From JAZDLX01 sp964538455 (lineage in GTDB: Bacteria; Electryoneota; Electryoneia; Electryoneales; Electryoneaceae), in NCBI GenBank assembly GCA_964538455.1, contig CAZIDZ010000007.1, positions 1-64,000 on the forward strand: 64,000 bases of DNA, in the 5' to 3' direction. This document shows positions 40,501 to 49,210 of the stretch, in pieces. The first letter of the stretch is position 1, and every line of letters begins with the position of its first letter. The position numbers and the translations under genes are program-made. The notes beneath the pieces are model-generated. The model was not told the DNA's origin, did no database searches, and saw only the letters and a program-made list of their open reading frames with translations.

Positions 40501-41809
40501 CATCCCCATGCGGATTCCCCGCGTGATGACGACGGAGGACTACGGCCGCATCAAGTTCAGCGGCCGCAACGGCGCCGACTGGTTCCGGATTTCGGGACCT
40601 GTCGATAGCCTGATGATGACGGGGAGCATGAGAATCGCCAACGCGCGGATGACCCTGCCGCCGCTGCCGGCCGCGGGAGCCGGCAGTTCGGCGAACGAGA
40701 GAGGAACGGCGGCGGGGAGAAGAGCCGCCAGCGGTGTTCTCGCCCTGCTCGATAACGCGCGCTGGAATGGGCAGATTCGGATCGCGGAGAACGTCCATTA
40801 TGAACGCGACATCGCGGGCCTGGAGAACACTCCCGTACTCAGCGCTTTCTCTGAAATCATCTCCCAGGTCTCCGTGGACCTGACCCTCGATCCCACGGAA
40901 CAGAACCGCCCTCTCGAGGTGACCGGCCGATTTGCCGATAGGTCCTTCCGCATGATTGGCGAAATGTCCTCCACCCAGGGACAGATCGAGCTGCTCGATC
41001 TCACGTTCGATCTGCAGCGCGCGGATGTCACCTTCGACAGGACCTCGATGCTGCCGGTTGTCAGCGGACGGGCAGTGACCTACACAGTCGAGGAATCGGC
41101 CGATCCCAACGCTCCGCGCTACAGCCGCGAATTGTACTTGACGCTTTACGTCATCGATCCTGTCACTGGTCAACGAACCACGAGGGGCCGATGGGGGGAT
41201 TTCACTTTCGTGCTCGAGGACCAGGAGGGATCGAGCCAGGAGCAGGTCCTCAATGCTCTCGGCTACCAGGCGGGTTCGCTGACGAAACGGGCCACCGCGA
41301 TCGGCGCCGGCGGGCTGGAGCGGGCGCTTATCCGAAGATGGCTGCGCCCGATTGAACGCGACATCGCGCGTGTACTCGGCCTCGACCTCGTACGCTTCGA
41401 TCCCTCCATCGCCAGCTACCTCATCCGGGACAACGCCATCGGGCTCGATTCCCTCGGCCTCGGCAGTGCCAGCCAGATGAGATCGAGCAGCGTGAAACTC
41501 GGTAAATACGTGTTGCCGAATCTCTTCGTGAGCTATACGGGGCAATTGGGTTCGGACCCCTTCGAGCGTTATTCGGCAACCGGCATCGTGCCCACCAGCC
41601 GCATTGCGTTCCTGCAGAGTTGGGATGTCGAGTACCGCGTGCGCCCGATCTCGCCCAACCTGGTGCTGCAAGGGGGGTGGGAGTACGACAACCTCGCACC
41701 GGATGAAGCCGGGAAACGGAACAACCGGTCGATACGCTTGAAATACACTCTCGTCTACGATATGACAAAGGTCAGCATGGCAAAACTCTGGCGTGATCTG
41801 TGGAACTGA
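37562..41809 (+). CDS. tamB: TamB-like envelope protein (DUF490 C-terminal domain)
   Basis: This 1415-residue protein has a single N-terminal membrane helix (7-26), about 900 residues of beta-rich AsmA/TamB repeats, and a C-terminal TamB domain (DUF490). The last is recognisable from the GQIELLDLTFDLQRADVTF strand, LNALGYQAGSL, and LGKYVLPNLFVSYTG. TamB-type proteins span the periplasm and help move phospholipids or outer-membrane proteins. It is encoded directly before bamA, the usual arrangement in FCB bacteria where TamA is absent. It starts at ATG 37562, seven bases after the flavoprotein stop. The start was not confirmed by a strong ribosome binding site. Confidence 0.9.
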   Translation: MQRRPWVIVVTLLAFALAFSILVAIRYLNRSDRLRQQIIAQLQNIPGEISLGSANIAATTLQLSNLSYRNPDHSVNIHIQRVSVRFSIGNWIVHEGSLESLIESITVVEPEITFQPSAVRRRPHPRDSSRTADLARLNLLRRTVLRGGRLRVIDRYGSMWLAVHNLDGWGQGIDQNRIRVQLAGSFYRTEQQNFTLETIVNLDPLQVESEIALRSYDLSSIELPPGGIVESPDGFLSGHARVEWSRQDWDLTANVRLDNGSFRIRHGPRFTDLNLSGLAEDGLLTVGGNIVVEDDPGTLDVAFKYKGGLRLTASADIPVARLGKHLGTFSRMPKRLQPIGTIHASTAFQWSSADKQWSWTILGSSDEIGTRVGKFHDVRTGLHWDRETAALQFDSLRANWNGLELSGTAAFQPHQDERFVVDGKLDGRFDLAELPGWAGPLAEKTTHAELNIRYLTGDGWTVAGTGRVHDDDNPALGEFTARYRLDGYQLRMDLYSPQRRNAWVTMSQAPGRPAKITMQDPQTLAKWWDEAYSVPERISDIETRVAVELLPKQIRGQADLYDPATGLGMHLFGSLFGRLNESVAGTYGYRLSRHAQQVGYGEFDLAYSGGMLDIQRFNLMDYLSLSGRVDFNARQFSKLELTVEDLDLSHVVPSISAIPESRIDGRVGGQVTIDGSFARPVVDSHFELYDGRYGDLSQYWGVLTLSTNLQGEVFIRRGLLGRSGTTILNMEGGYSIPDDKFDVRLEAPRTDAGVLAEAVAGKSDLLNGPIALSGHLGGSLALPEWTASMNMVDAKVAGIAFDDVNIELRGVTTERLGHILYIDRFSMQRENRYQFNASGAAPMTRGAGRISARLEGEVLNVLPQLTRFVKGASGSGFFDWTVTVVAGKIAASNGEIKIKNGNVSFLDVFPILKNLEVDLNVGVDGALTINKFDGIFGENSPAMVRNERGNPDSVQNLPIIISGIGLDLGVLKLRTPAEEGIPMRIPRVMTTEDYGRIKFSGRNGADWFRISGPVDSLMMTGSMRIANARMTLPPLPAAGAGSSANERGTAAGRRAASGVLALLDNARWNGQIRIAENVHYERDIAGLENTPVLSAFSEIISQVSVDLTLDPTEQNRPLEVTGRFADRSFRMIGEMSSTQGQIELLDLTFDLQRADVTFDRTSMLPVVSGRAVTYTVEESADPNAPRYSRELYLTLYVIDPVTGQRTTRGRWGDFTFVLEDQEGSSQEQVLNALGYQAGSLTKRATAIGAGGLERALIRRWLRPIERDIARVLGLDLVRFDPSIASYLIRDNAIGLDSLGLGSASQMRSSSVKLGKYVLPNLFVSYTGQLGSDPFERYSATGIVPTSRIAFLQSWDVEYRVRPISPNLVLQGGWEYDNLAPDEAGKRNNRSIRLKYTLVYDMTKVSMAKLWRDLWN

Positions 41810-41813
41810 ACGG

Positions 41814-41841
41814 GGGGTGCGAACGTACACCCCTCGTGGGG
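41814..41841. repeat. competing hairpins between tamB-like gene and bamA
   Basis: GGGGTG (41814-41819) can pair with CACCCC (41828-41833). The same C-run can also pair with GGGG at 41838-41841 across TCGT. No T run follows, so a terminator is not indicated. It could tune bamA expression in the 112-base gap. Confidence 0.35.
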
Positions 41842-41921
41842 CTTCTGCGCAGGCGATTGCTTGTCTGCGGACGGGGGACTCCGTACCTTTCAACCTTCAT
41901 TCAAACGAAACGACCTCAGTG

Positions 41922-44246
41922 ATGCGAATCGGGAACCTGAAGACACTGCTTTTCATCGTGTTGGCGCTGTTTTGCGTGAATTCTGCGAAGCTCGCGGCTC
42001 AACCCGCCCGACCCCAGGGAGTTAAGGTCCTCGGCGTCCGGGTCGTCGGCGCCAAAACCGCGGATGAAGGCCTCATCATCGCCAACAGCGGACTGGTCGT
42101 CGGCAAGGAGGTCGTCGGTGATGACATCCAGAATGCGATCAAACGGATCTGGTCCCTGAAGCTCTTCAGGAATGTTGAAATCAGCATCGAAAAGGACCTG
42201 CCCGAAGGCAGCTACTTCGTCATCACCGTCGAGGAATACCCCCGCATCGCCGCCCTCGAAATCGCCGGAAACCACAAGCTGAAAGACGATGAGGTCAACG
42301 AGCAGATCACCCTCTACCGCGGCCAGGTGCTGCGCCCGGCGCGCCTGCAGAAGGCGCGGCGGGACCTGCTCAAGAAATACCACGAAAAGGGGTATCTGCT
42401 CGCGGAGGTAACCACCGAAATCACGGATACGGACGATCCGATGCAGAAGGACGTCAAGTTCGTGATCAAGGAGGGCAAGAAGGTCCGGATCAAGGAAATC
42501 GATTTCGTCGGCAATCAGGCGTTCAAGGACAGGGTGTTGCGCAAGCAGATGAAGGACACCCACCAGCGCGGTTTCCTGCGGAGCGGCACCTTCGACCGGA
42601 CGAAGTTCGAGGATGACTTGAAGAAAGTGACCCAATTCTATAAAAATCACGGCTATCGAGACGCTCAAATCGAAAGTGATTCTTTATCTTACACCGAAGA
42701 TCTGAAACGCATGATTATCACCATCCACGTGTACGAAGGCATGCAGTATGTCTTTGGTTCCGTTGATTTTGAGGGAAACTCGCTGTTCACGGACAACGAA
42801 CTGCTGGCGCAGCTCTCGTTCAAACCCGGCGATGTGTACAACGATGAGGAGCTCTTCGTCAACACCGCCGAGCGCCTCGGAAACCTTTATTATGAAAAAG
42901 GTTACATCTACTCGCGTGTCGAACCACAGCTGATTCCCGCCGCCGGGGATACATTGAACATCCGCTACCAGGTGACGGAAGGGAATCAGTTCAATGTCCG
43001 TAAAATCAATATATTGGGAAATACGAAGACCAAGGAGAAGGTGATCCGCCGCGAATTCGTGCTCTATCCGGGGGACACCTTCGACGTCTTGAAGTTGCGA
43101 CGTTCGATCCGCGAACTGACGATTCTCAACTACTTTTCGAACATCACCCCGGATGTGCAGCCGGTCAGCGACAATCAGGTCGATCTCTTCGTGGACGTGG
43201 AGGAGAAGCCGACGGACAACGCGAATGTTTCCGCGGGCTACAGCGAATTGGACGGCGTGATCGGATCCATCGGTTTCGCGATGCCCAATTTCTTCGGGAA
43301 CGGCCAGCAGTTTTCGCTGAACTGGAATTTCGGGCAGATTTACCGCAGCTTCTCGGTAAGTTTCACTGAGCCGTGGATGTTCAACACCCCGACACTCGGC
43401 GGGGTTAGTTTCTACGACCTGCGCCGCGGTGGCGCTTATTACGGTTTTGACGAAAACGTCACCGGTGGCTCGGTTCGCTTCGGAAGACGGTTCAAATGGC
43501 CGGACGACTACACCCGGGGCGACTGGATCTACAAGCTGGAGCGCTCGCTTTACAGCAATTTTGATATAGGTTACACCAACATTTACGGGTACGAAGAGGA
43601 TGTGCCCCGGATCGGCAGTTCGTTCACCCAGATCTTCACCCGCGACAGCCGGGACAACCCGGAGTTTCCGACGCGGGGAAGCGTGGTCAGTTATTCGGCC
43701 CAGCTGTCGGGTTCCATTTTTGGTGGAGATGAACAGTTTCACAAGCATTACCTGAGCGCTGAGTGGTATTTTCCGCTGACAAGCAAACTTGTTCTTTATA
43801 ACCAGACCAAGGCCGGCCTGATCTTCAACCTGAGCGACCGGCGCAGCGACGTGCCGTACATTGACTACTTCTTCATGGGCGGCAGCGGCATCAGCTTTGG
43901 CGAATCCCTGCGCGGCTACGAAGAGGGGTCCGTCGGTCCCCGGTCCGGCGGCTACCCGCTCGGCGGCAGTAGTCTGTTCAAGGAGGGCGTCGAGCTGCGG
44001 TTTCCGCTGATCCCGAATCCGACGGTTTTCATTCTTGGATTCGCGGAGGCGGGCAACACCTGGTCGACGCGCGGGGAGATGGACTTGAACGACCTTCGCC
44101 GCAGCGCGGGCCTCGGCGTCAGGCTGTACATGCCCTTCGTCGGTCTGATCGGACTCGATTACGGGTACGGCTTCGATTATTACAGGGCAGATGGTTCCCG
44201 CTATGGGAAATGGGTGCCGGCTTTTCAATTCGGTCGAACGTTCTGA
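41922..44246 (+). CDS. bamA: outer membrane protein assembly factor BamA
   Basis: BamA inserts beta-barrel proteins into the outer membrane. The 774-residue protein has a signal peptide (to about residue 27, ending AAQ), five POTRA domains (about 32-430, seen in repeated patterns such as IKEIDFVGNQAFKD and FGSVDFEGNSLFTD), and a 16-strand barrel with DSRDNPEFPTRGS, SLRGYEEGSVGP in which the loop-6 RGY motif is kept, and a terminal aromatic FGRTF. I chose ATG 41922; the longer frame begins within the spacer. skp follows after 25 bases. Confidence 0.95.
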   Translation: MRIGNLKTLLFIVLALFCVNSAKLAAQPARPQGVKVLGVRVVGAKTADEGLIIANSGLVVGKEVVGDDIQNAIKRIWSLKLFRNVEISIEKDLPEGSYFVITVEEYPRIAALEIAGNHKLKDDEVNEQITLYRGQVLRPARLQKARRDLLKKYHEKGYLLAEVTTEITDTDDPMQKDVKFVIKEGKKVRIKEIDFVGNQAFKDRVLRKQMKDTHQRGFLRSGTFDRTKFEDDLKKVTQFYKNHGYRDAQIESDSLSYTEDLKRMIITIHVYEGMQYVFGSVDFEGNSLFTDNELLAQLSFKPGDVYNDEELFVNTAERLGNLYYEKGYIYSRVEPQLIPAAGDTLNIRYQVTEGNQFNVRKINILGNTKTKEKVIRREFVLYPGDTFDVLKLRRSIRELTILNYFSNITPDVQPVSDNQVDLFVDVEEKPTDNANVSAGYSELDGVIGSIGFAMPNFFGNGQQFSLNWNFGQIYRSFSVSFTEPWMFNTPTLGGVSFYDLRRGGAYYGFDENVTGGSVRFGRRFKWPDDYTRGDWIYKLERSLYSNFDIGYTNIYGYEEDVPRIGSSFTQIFTRDSRDNPEFPTRGSVVSYSAQLSGSIFGGDEQFHKHYLSAEWYFPLTSKLVLYNQTKAGLIFNLSDRRSDVPYIDYFFMGGSGISFGESLRGYEEGSVGPRSGGYPLGGSSLFKEGVELRFPLIPNPTVFILGFAEAGNTWSTRGEMDLNDLRRSAGLGVRLYMPFVGLIGLDYGYGFDYYRADGSRYGKWVPAFQFGRTF

Positions 44247-44271
44247 AGGATACCATAAGGGAGTAAAAGGG

Positions 44272-44796
44272 ATGAAACGGATCACCACGATGGCGCTGGC
44301 GGCCTTGTTGTTTGCGGCTGTGCTGGTGCCTGCGGTCCAGGCGAAAGACTTCAAGGTCGCGATCATCATTTCCGAGCGCCTGCTCAACGAGTACCCAGAG
44401 GCACAGGACGCCCAGAAAACCCTCAACGAAGAGATCAACGAGTGGCAGCGCCAGGCTCAGTCGATGCAGGAAGAACTGCAATCGATGCAGAAGGAGCTGA
44501 GCGAAGAGGCGATGATGTTCTACACCGAGGAGAAAAAGGCTCAAAAACAGGCCGAGTTTCAACGCAAACTCAATGAATACCGAGACTTCCAGCAAGGCAT
44601 TGAGCAACGGGCGATGCAGCGGAACCAGGAGCTTTTCGCCCCCATCAACGAGAAGATCCAGAAGGTGCTCGATACCATTGCTCAGCAGGATGGGTACGAC
44701 ATCATCCTCGATGCCGTCGGGGCGTCCATCGCCTACGCGAATCCGGAACTGGACATCACCGACCGCGTCCTCGAGGAACTGAAGAAGCAGAAGTAA
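44272..44796 (+). CDS. skp: periplasmic chaperone Skp (OmpH family)
   Basis: Skp holds unfolded outer-membrane proteins in the periplasm. The 174-residue protein has a signal peptide (about 1-25, cut near VQAKD), a small base domain (FKVAIIISERLL and the C-terminal YDIILDAVGASIAYANPELDIT), and a long alpha-helical coiled coil (about 45-125) with many Gln and Glu. The C-terminal motif is typical of the family. The ATG at 44272 is in frame with a longer ORF but is the only start giving a signal peptide. It sits between bamA and lpxD, the standard order. Confidence 0.93.
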   Translation: MKRITTMALAALLFAAVLVPAVQAKDFKVAIIISERLLNEYPEAQDAQKTLNEEINEWQRQAQSMQEELQSMQKELSEEAMMFYTEEKKAQKQAEFQRKLNEYRDFQQGIEQRAMQRNQELFAPINEKIQKVLDTIAQQDGYDIILDAVGASIAYANPELDITDRVLEELKKQK

Positions 44797-44801
44797 GGTC
44801 C

Positions 44802-45824
44802 ATGCCCTTCACCGCCCGTGAGCTCGCCGATCGAATCGGCGCCGAGGTCGTTGGCGATCCCGACGTACTCATCGAAGGGGTCGCGAAGATTGAGGAGGCC
44901 TCTCCACAGGACGTCACATTCGTCTCAAATCCAGCCTACCGCAAACACCTGCAGAACTCCCGGGCGGCGGCGGTGATCATCGACAGCGCCCCGGAGGGGG
45001 GAAACGCCACCTTCCTGGTGACCGCCGAACCGTACCTCGCGTTCCTCAAGGCGTTGCGCCTCTTTCACCCCGAACCGCAGGCTCCCGAAGCCGGGGTGCA
45101 TCCCTCTGCGGTGATCGGGGAGAACGTCACCGTCGCCGAGGGCGCTTCCATCGGACCCTTATGCGTGCTCGAAGACGGTGTGGCGGTTGGGAAAAACAGC
45201 GTGCTCCGGGCCCAGGTGTTTGTCGGACGCAATGTCGTCATCGGTGAAGACTGCCTGTTCCACAGCCGCGTCACCATCCGCGAAGGGTGCAGGATCGGAA
45301 ACCGGGTGATCCTCCAGGACGGCTGCGTGATCGGATCGGACGGATTCGGTTTTGCCCAGGCTGAGCAGGGCTATGAGAAAATCCCGCAGGTGGGCATCGT
45401 GGTCCTCGAGGACGACGTCGAGATCGGGGCTAATACAACTGTTGACCGGGCCACGCTGGGGCAGACGGTGATCCGCCGCGGGGTGAAACTGGACAACCTC
45501 GTGCAGATCGCGCACAACGTCGAGGTGGGAAGCAGCACGGTGATGGCTGCGCAGACCGGCATCGCGGGAAGCACGAAGGTCGGTGAAAAATCCGTTCTCG
45601 GCGGGCAGGTCGGTGTCGCAGGCCACCTGCACCTGTCGGACGGGATCATGGTGGCGGCGCAGTCCGGGGTCACCAAGGACCACGGGCCGAAAAAGATTAT
45701 CAGCGGCTACCCCGCCCGCGACATCATGGAGTGGCGCCGCATCGAGGCGTCGTTGACGCGGCTTCCCGAGTTGATCAAACGTGTCGGCAAGCTGGAAAAA
45801 GGGGGGTCCGGGCAGGATCGGTAG
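44802..45824 (+). CDS. lpxD: UDP-3-O-(3-hydroxyacyl)glucosamine N-acyltransferase
   Basis: LpxD adds the second hydroxyacyl chain in lipid A synthesis. The 340-residue protein has the N-terminal uridine-binding domain (TARELADRIGAEVVGDPDV, DVTFVSNPAYRKHL), a left-handed beta helix of hexapeptide repeats and the catalytic His, H238, in LVQIAHNVEVG. This is followed by the GVTKDHGPKKIISGYPARD end. Five bases after the skp stop and 21 bases before lpxC-fabZ, it is clearly in an operon. Confidence 0.96.
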   Translation: MPFTARELADRIGAEVVGDPDVLIEGVAKIEEASPQDVTFVSNPAYRKHLQNSRAAAVIIDSAPEGGNATFLVTAEPYLAFLKALRLFHPEPQAPEAGVHPSAVIGENVTVAEGASIGPLCVLEDGVAVGKNSVLRAQVFVGRNVVIGEDCLFHSRVTIREGCRIGNRVILQDGCVIGSDGFGFAQAEQGYEKIPQVGIVVLEDDVEIGANTTVDRATLGQTVIRRGVKLDNLVQIAHNVEVGSSTVMAAQTGIAGSTKVGEKSVLGGQVGVAGHLHLSDGIMVAAQSGVTKDHGPKKIISGYPARDIMEWRRIEASLTRLPELIKRVGKLEKGGSGQDR

Positions 45825-45845
45825 GATGGAGGAGGGAGAGGTGCT

Positions 45846-47240
45846 GTGCTGAAAAACCAGAGAACAATCGCCAAAGAGGTTGCGCTGGAGGGCATCGGGC
45901 TGCACACGGGCGTCAAAACAAAGATGACCTTCAAGCCCGCCCCGCCGGGCACCGGCTACTATTTCGAACGCGTTGACCTCGAGGGAAATCCCAAAATAAA
46001 GGCGGATATCGACCATGTGATCGACATCTCGCGCGGCACTACGATCGCCCAGGGCGAGGTGAAAGTACACACCGTCGAGCACGTGCTCTCGGCCCTCGCG
46101 GGGCTCTCCATCGACAACTGCGTCGTTTCCCTCGACAACATCGAGCCCCCGGTCATCGACGGCAGCTCGAAACCGTTCGTGGACGCCCTGCTCTCGGCGG
46201 GACTCGCCGAGCAGGATTCCCCGAAAGAGTACCTCGAGATCAGCAAGACGCTCATCTATCACAACGAGGAGCAGGGCATCGACCTGGTCATCGTCCCCTC
46301 CGATGAGTTTCGCATTACTTACATGACCGATTACCGCAATCCCGCGCTGGGGACGCAGTACACCTCGATGTACAGCCTCGAGGAGGAATACGTCACCGAG
46401 TTCGCCTCCGCACGCACCTTCGCGTTCCTCTCCGAAGTGGAGGAGCTGAAATCCCAGGGGCTGATCAAGGGCGCCAGCCTCGACTCGGGCCTGCTGATCG
46501 TAGACAAGAAAATCAGTAAGAAGGAGCTCGAAGATCTTAAAAAGCTCTTCGGAGTTGACGGCGACATGAAGGTGGGGAAGACGGGCATCTTCGACGACCG
46601 CCCGCTGCGTTTTTACAACGAGCCCGTCCGTCACAAGGTGCTCGACCTGATCGGGGATTTCGCCCTGCTGGGGATCCCGATCAAGGGGCATGTGATGGTT
46701 GCCCGCGCCGGGCACGCCGCACACGTCGAGATGGTGCGCAAGATGCGCAAGATCTACCAGGAACGGCAGCTCAAGAAAAAGTACCAGCGCACCACCACCA
46801 CCAGCTACGTTTTCGACATCAACGCCATCCAGCGGCTGCTCCCGCACCGTTACCCCTTCCTCCTGGTCGATCGCATTCTCGAACTGGAGCCGGGGGAGCG
46901 CGTCACCGGCATCAAGAACGTTTCGATGAATGAACCCTTTTTCCAGGGCCACTTTCCCGGGCACCCGATCATGCCGGGCGTCCTCGTCATCGAGGCGATG
47001 GGCCAGGTCGGCGGTGTTCTGCTGCTCAACGAATCCTCCGAACCCGAGAACAGCGTCGTTTACTTCACCGGCCTCGACAACGTCAAGTTCCGCCGTCCGG
47101 TGATGCCGGGCGACACTCTCTATTTCCGCGTAGAGATGATCTACAACCGGCGCGGTATCTGCAAAATGAAGGGCGAGGCGTTCGTCGGGGACGAGCTGGC
47201 CGCCCAGGCGGAAATGCAGGCGATTGTGAGGGAAAGGTAG
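45846..47240 (+). CDS. lpxC/fabZ: bifunctional LpxC-FabZ fusion
   Basis: One 464-residue protein joins LpxC (about 1-300), the zinc deacetylase committing to lipid A, with FabZ (about 318-464), the hydroxyacyl-ACP dehydratase. LpxC zinc ligands are H79 in HTVEHVLSAL and the later RHKVLDLIGD; GHVMVARAGH carries the catalytic His. FabZ has LPHRYPFLLVDRI, catalytic H369 in QGHFPGHPIMPG and E383 in VIEAMGQVGG. A charged, Lys/Thr-rich linker lies at about 298-318. This fusion is typical of FCB bacteria and balances lipid A and fatty acid flux. GTG 45846 follows a GGAGGAGGG site. Confidence 0.97.
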   Translation: MLKNQRTIAKEVALEGIGLHTGVKTKMTFKPAPPGTGYYFERVDLEGNPKIKADIDHVIDISRGTTIAQGEVKVHTVEHVLSALAGLSIDNCVVSLDNIEPPVIDGSSKPFVDALLSAGLAEQDSPKEYLEISKTLIYHNEEQGIDLVIVPSDEFRITYMTDYRNPALGTQYTSMYSLEEEYVTEFASARTFAFLSEVEELKSQGLIKGASLDSGLLIVDKKISKKELEDLKKLFGVDGDMKVGKTGIFDDRPLRFYNEPVRHKVLDLIGDFALLGIPIKGHVMVARAGHAAHVEMVRKMRKIYQERQLKKKYQRTTTTSYVFDINAIQRLLPHRYPFLLVDRILELEPGERVTGIKNVSMNEPFFQGHFPGHPIMPGVLVIEAMGQVGGVLLLNESSEPENSVVYFTGLDNVKFRRPVMPGDTLYFRVEMIYNRRGICKMKGEAFVGDELAAQAEMQAIVRER

Positions 47241-47241
47241 C

Positions 47242-48060
47242 ATGGCCCAAATCGATCCCACCGCGTCGGTTCATCCCGAAGCGAAACTGGGCGGGAACGT
47301 TACCGTCGGACCCTTCGCCGTCATCGAGCAGGGTGCGGAGGTCGGTGACGGTTGCGTGATCGGTCCGCATGCGTACGTCACCACCTGGGCGAGGCTCGGC
47401 GTGGAAGTAAAACTCGCCAAGGGTGTCGTTGTCGGCACCGATCCCCAGGATCTCAAGTTCGCCGGTGAGCAGACGACGGCTCATGTCGGCGACAGGACGG
47501 TGATTCGCGAGTTCGTTACCGTCAACCGCGGCACCACGTACCACATGAAGACGGTGATCGGGGCGGATTGCCTGTTGCTCGCCTACAGCCATATCGCGCA
47601 CGACTGTATCGTCGGCGACCACGTGATCCTTGACAACGCCGTCCAGCTCGCCGGACACGTCGAAATCGGCGAGTGGGCGATCATCGGGGGTCTCAGCGGG
47701 GTGCAGCAGTTTGTCCACATCGGTGCGCACGCGTTTATCGGCGGCATGTGTGCCGTGCGCAAGGACGTGCCGCCGTTCGTCAAAGCCGCCGGGGAGCCGC
47801 TCGTCTTCGCCGGAACGAACAACATCGGCCTCGCGCGCCGTGGCTTCGAAAAAGAACGGATCACCGCGATTCAGCAGGCCTATCGAACGCTCTACCGCAG
47901 CGGGCTGCTGATCAAGGACGCCCTCGAAAAGCTGCGCGGCGAAGCCTCGACTCCCGACGTCGAACAGATCGTGCGCTTCATCGACAACCGCAGCAAGCAT
48001 GGCGTTATCGGCGGCCCGAGGAGCCGCGGGATCGACGAGCAGGTTCCGAGCGGGGCGTAG
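47242..48060 (+). CDS. lpxA: UDP-N-acetylglucosamine acyltransferase
   Basis: LpxA attaches the first 3-hydroxyacyl chain to UDP-GlcNAc. The 272-residue protein is mostly left-handed beta helix (starting IDPTASVHPEAKLG), with the catalytic base H120 in SHIAHDCIVG, equivalent to His125 of E. coli. The C-terminal helical domain includes IGLARRGFEKERITAIQQAYRTLYRSG. It begins one base after the lpxC-fabZ stop. The lpxB and lpxK genes are not in the window. Confidence 0.97.
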   Translation: MAQIDPTASVHPEAKLGGNVTVGPFAVIEQGAEVGDGCVIGPHAYVTTWARLGVEVKLAKGVVVGTDPQDLKFAGEQTTAHVGDRTVIREFVTVNRGTTYHMKTVIGADCLLLAYSHIAHDCIVGDHVILDNAVQLAGHVEIGEWAIIGGLSGVQQFVHIGAHAFIGGMCAVRKDVPPFVKAAGEPLVFAGTNNIGLARRGFEKERITAIQQAYRTLYRSGLLIKDALEKLRGEASTPDVEQIVRFIDNRSKHGVIGGPRSRGIDEQVPSGA

Positions 48061-48265
48061 GGATTTCGTTTCGGGAGTCCGCGGCCGGGGTGGCCCGACG
48101 AACTGCTGAAACCGCGCCGGAGAGTCGATAATCAGGCGGGTGCTCGCCGCACAGCGTCGTTGACAGCCGTCACACGGTCCGGCATCCGCTGCGCTCAAAT
48201 TGAAGAAAAGAGGCTGCTTTCAAGCCCGATCCTTTTACCTGCAGTACCACGAACTGGAGGCGAAC

Positions 48266-48970
48266 ATGAGAGTTGGCAAAACGTTTGTTGTCGTTGTGGC
48301 GTTCCTGCTCATGGCACCGACAGCCTGGGCCCTGCCCGGAATTCAGCTCGGTCTGCACGGCAACTACCAGAACACGGTTCTCGACGCGGAAGTCCAGCAG
48401 TTCAGTTTCCCTGGTGACCCGGCGTCGTGGACGGAGACATCCCTGACGCGAACGGAAATCGGAAACCCCGTCGGAGTCGGCGTCGATCTGACCTTCACTT
48501 TTCTCCCGGTAATCGATCTGCAGATCTCGGCGGACATGGTGGCTCAGACCTACAATTTCGTTTACACCCCACCCGCGATTTCAGGTCAGACTGAGATCAG
48601 CCAGGACAACATTCCCTACGGCAGGATTGGAGTGGATGTTTCGATCATCAAGAATCTCGTCAGTCTGCCTCCTGCGGTCCATATCCTCAATCTGTACGTG
48701 GGGATCGGTCCCAGTGTCGCGTTTATCGCGCCGGTCGCCAGCCAGCAACTTGTTCTCGACAACATCAAAACGGCGAGCGAAAAACCTGACATCGAAGGCT
48801 ATGCAAAAGAGCAGGGAATGAAGGTCGGATTTCACGCCGTCGTCGGAGTGACGTTGAAGGCCCCGATCCTTCCCGGGTTGCGGATTCAGGCGAAGTACAT
48901 GCACTTCGGTGATGTGTCTGAGCCGGACAAGGGAAGCTTTATTTTGCTCCAGGCGGGAGTGTTCATTTAG
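48266..48970 (+). CDS. putative outer-membrane beta-barrel protein
   Basis: The 234-residue protein has a signal peptide (MRVGKTFVVVVAFLLMAPTAWA) and alternating hydrophobic/polar segments such as IQLGLHGNYQN, VGVGVDLTFTF and VGFHAVVGVTLKA, with a final GSFILLQAGVFI resembling a terminal barrel strand. The size suits an eight-stranded barrel. No family name can be given. A GGAGG site precedes ATG 48266; about 200 bases separate it from lpxA, presumably with its own promoter. Confidence 0.6.
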   Translation: MRVGKTFVVVVAFLLMAPTAWALPGIQLGLHGNYQNTVLDAEVQQFSFPGDPASWTETSLTRTEIGNPVGVGVDLTFTFLPVIDLQISADMVAQTYNFVYTPPAISGQTEISQDNIPYGRIGVDVSIIKNLVSLPPAVHILNLYVGIGPSVAFIAPVASQQLVLDNIKTASEKPDIEGYAKEQGMKVGFHAVVGVTLKAPILPGLRIQAKYMHFGDVSEPDKGSFILLQAGVFI

Positions 48971-49210
48971 CGCGATCGCCGCGGTCCCGGGCGGCGAACG
49001 CAACTCGATTGTTCTTCTGGAACCCTTTGGATTCAAAGGGAGTACACATTCTGTCGGCGATTTGGGAGGGGCCGGCCTGGCGCTTCAGGTCGGCTCGTTT
49101 CCTCCTGCGCTCGGGCAAACGGATGCCCGCATCGCCACCCGTTGATGTAGATTGATTTCGATGTCGCAAGGGCATTCGATCGAGCCGGTAAACAACTGCG
49201 AAGAGTTGTC

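Noticed and set aside
45159..47261. 700-codon open frame on the minus strand
   Set aside because: Antisense to lpxD and lpxC-fabZ; its translation has no family pattern.
48971..49210. Small ORFs in the spacer before rseP
   Set aside because: Short frames exist but lack ribosome binding sites and coding character; only two small inverted repeats are visible.
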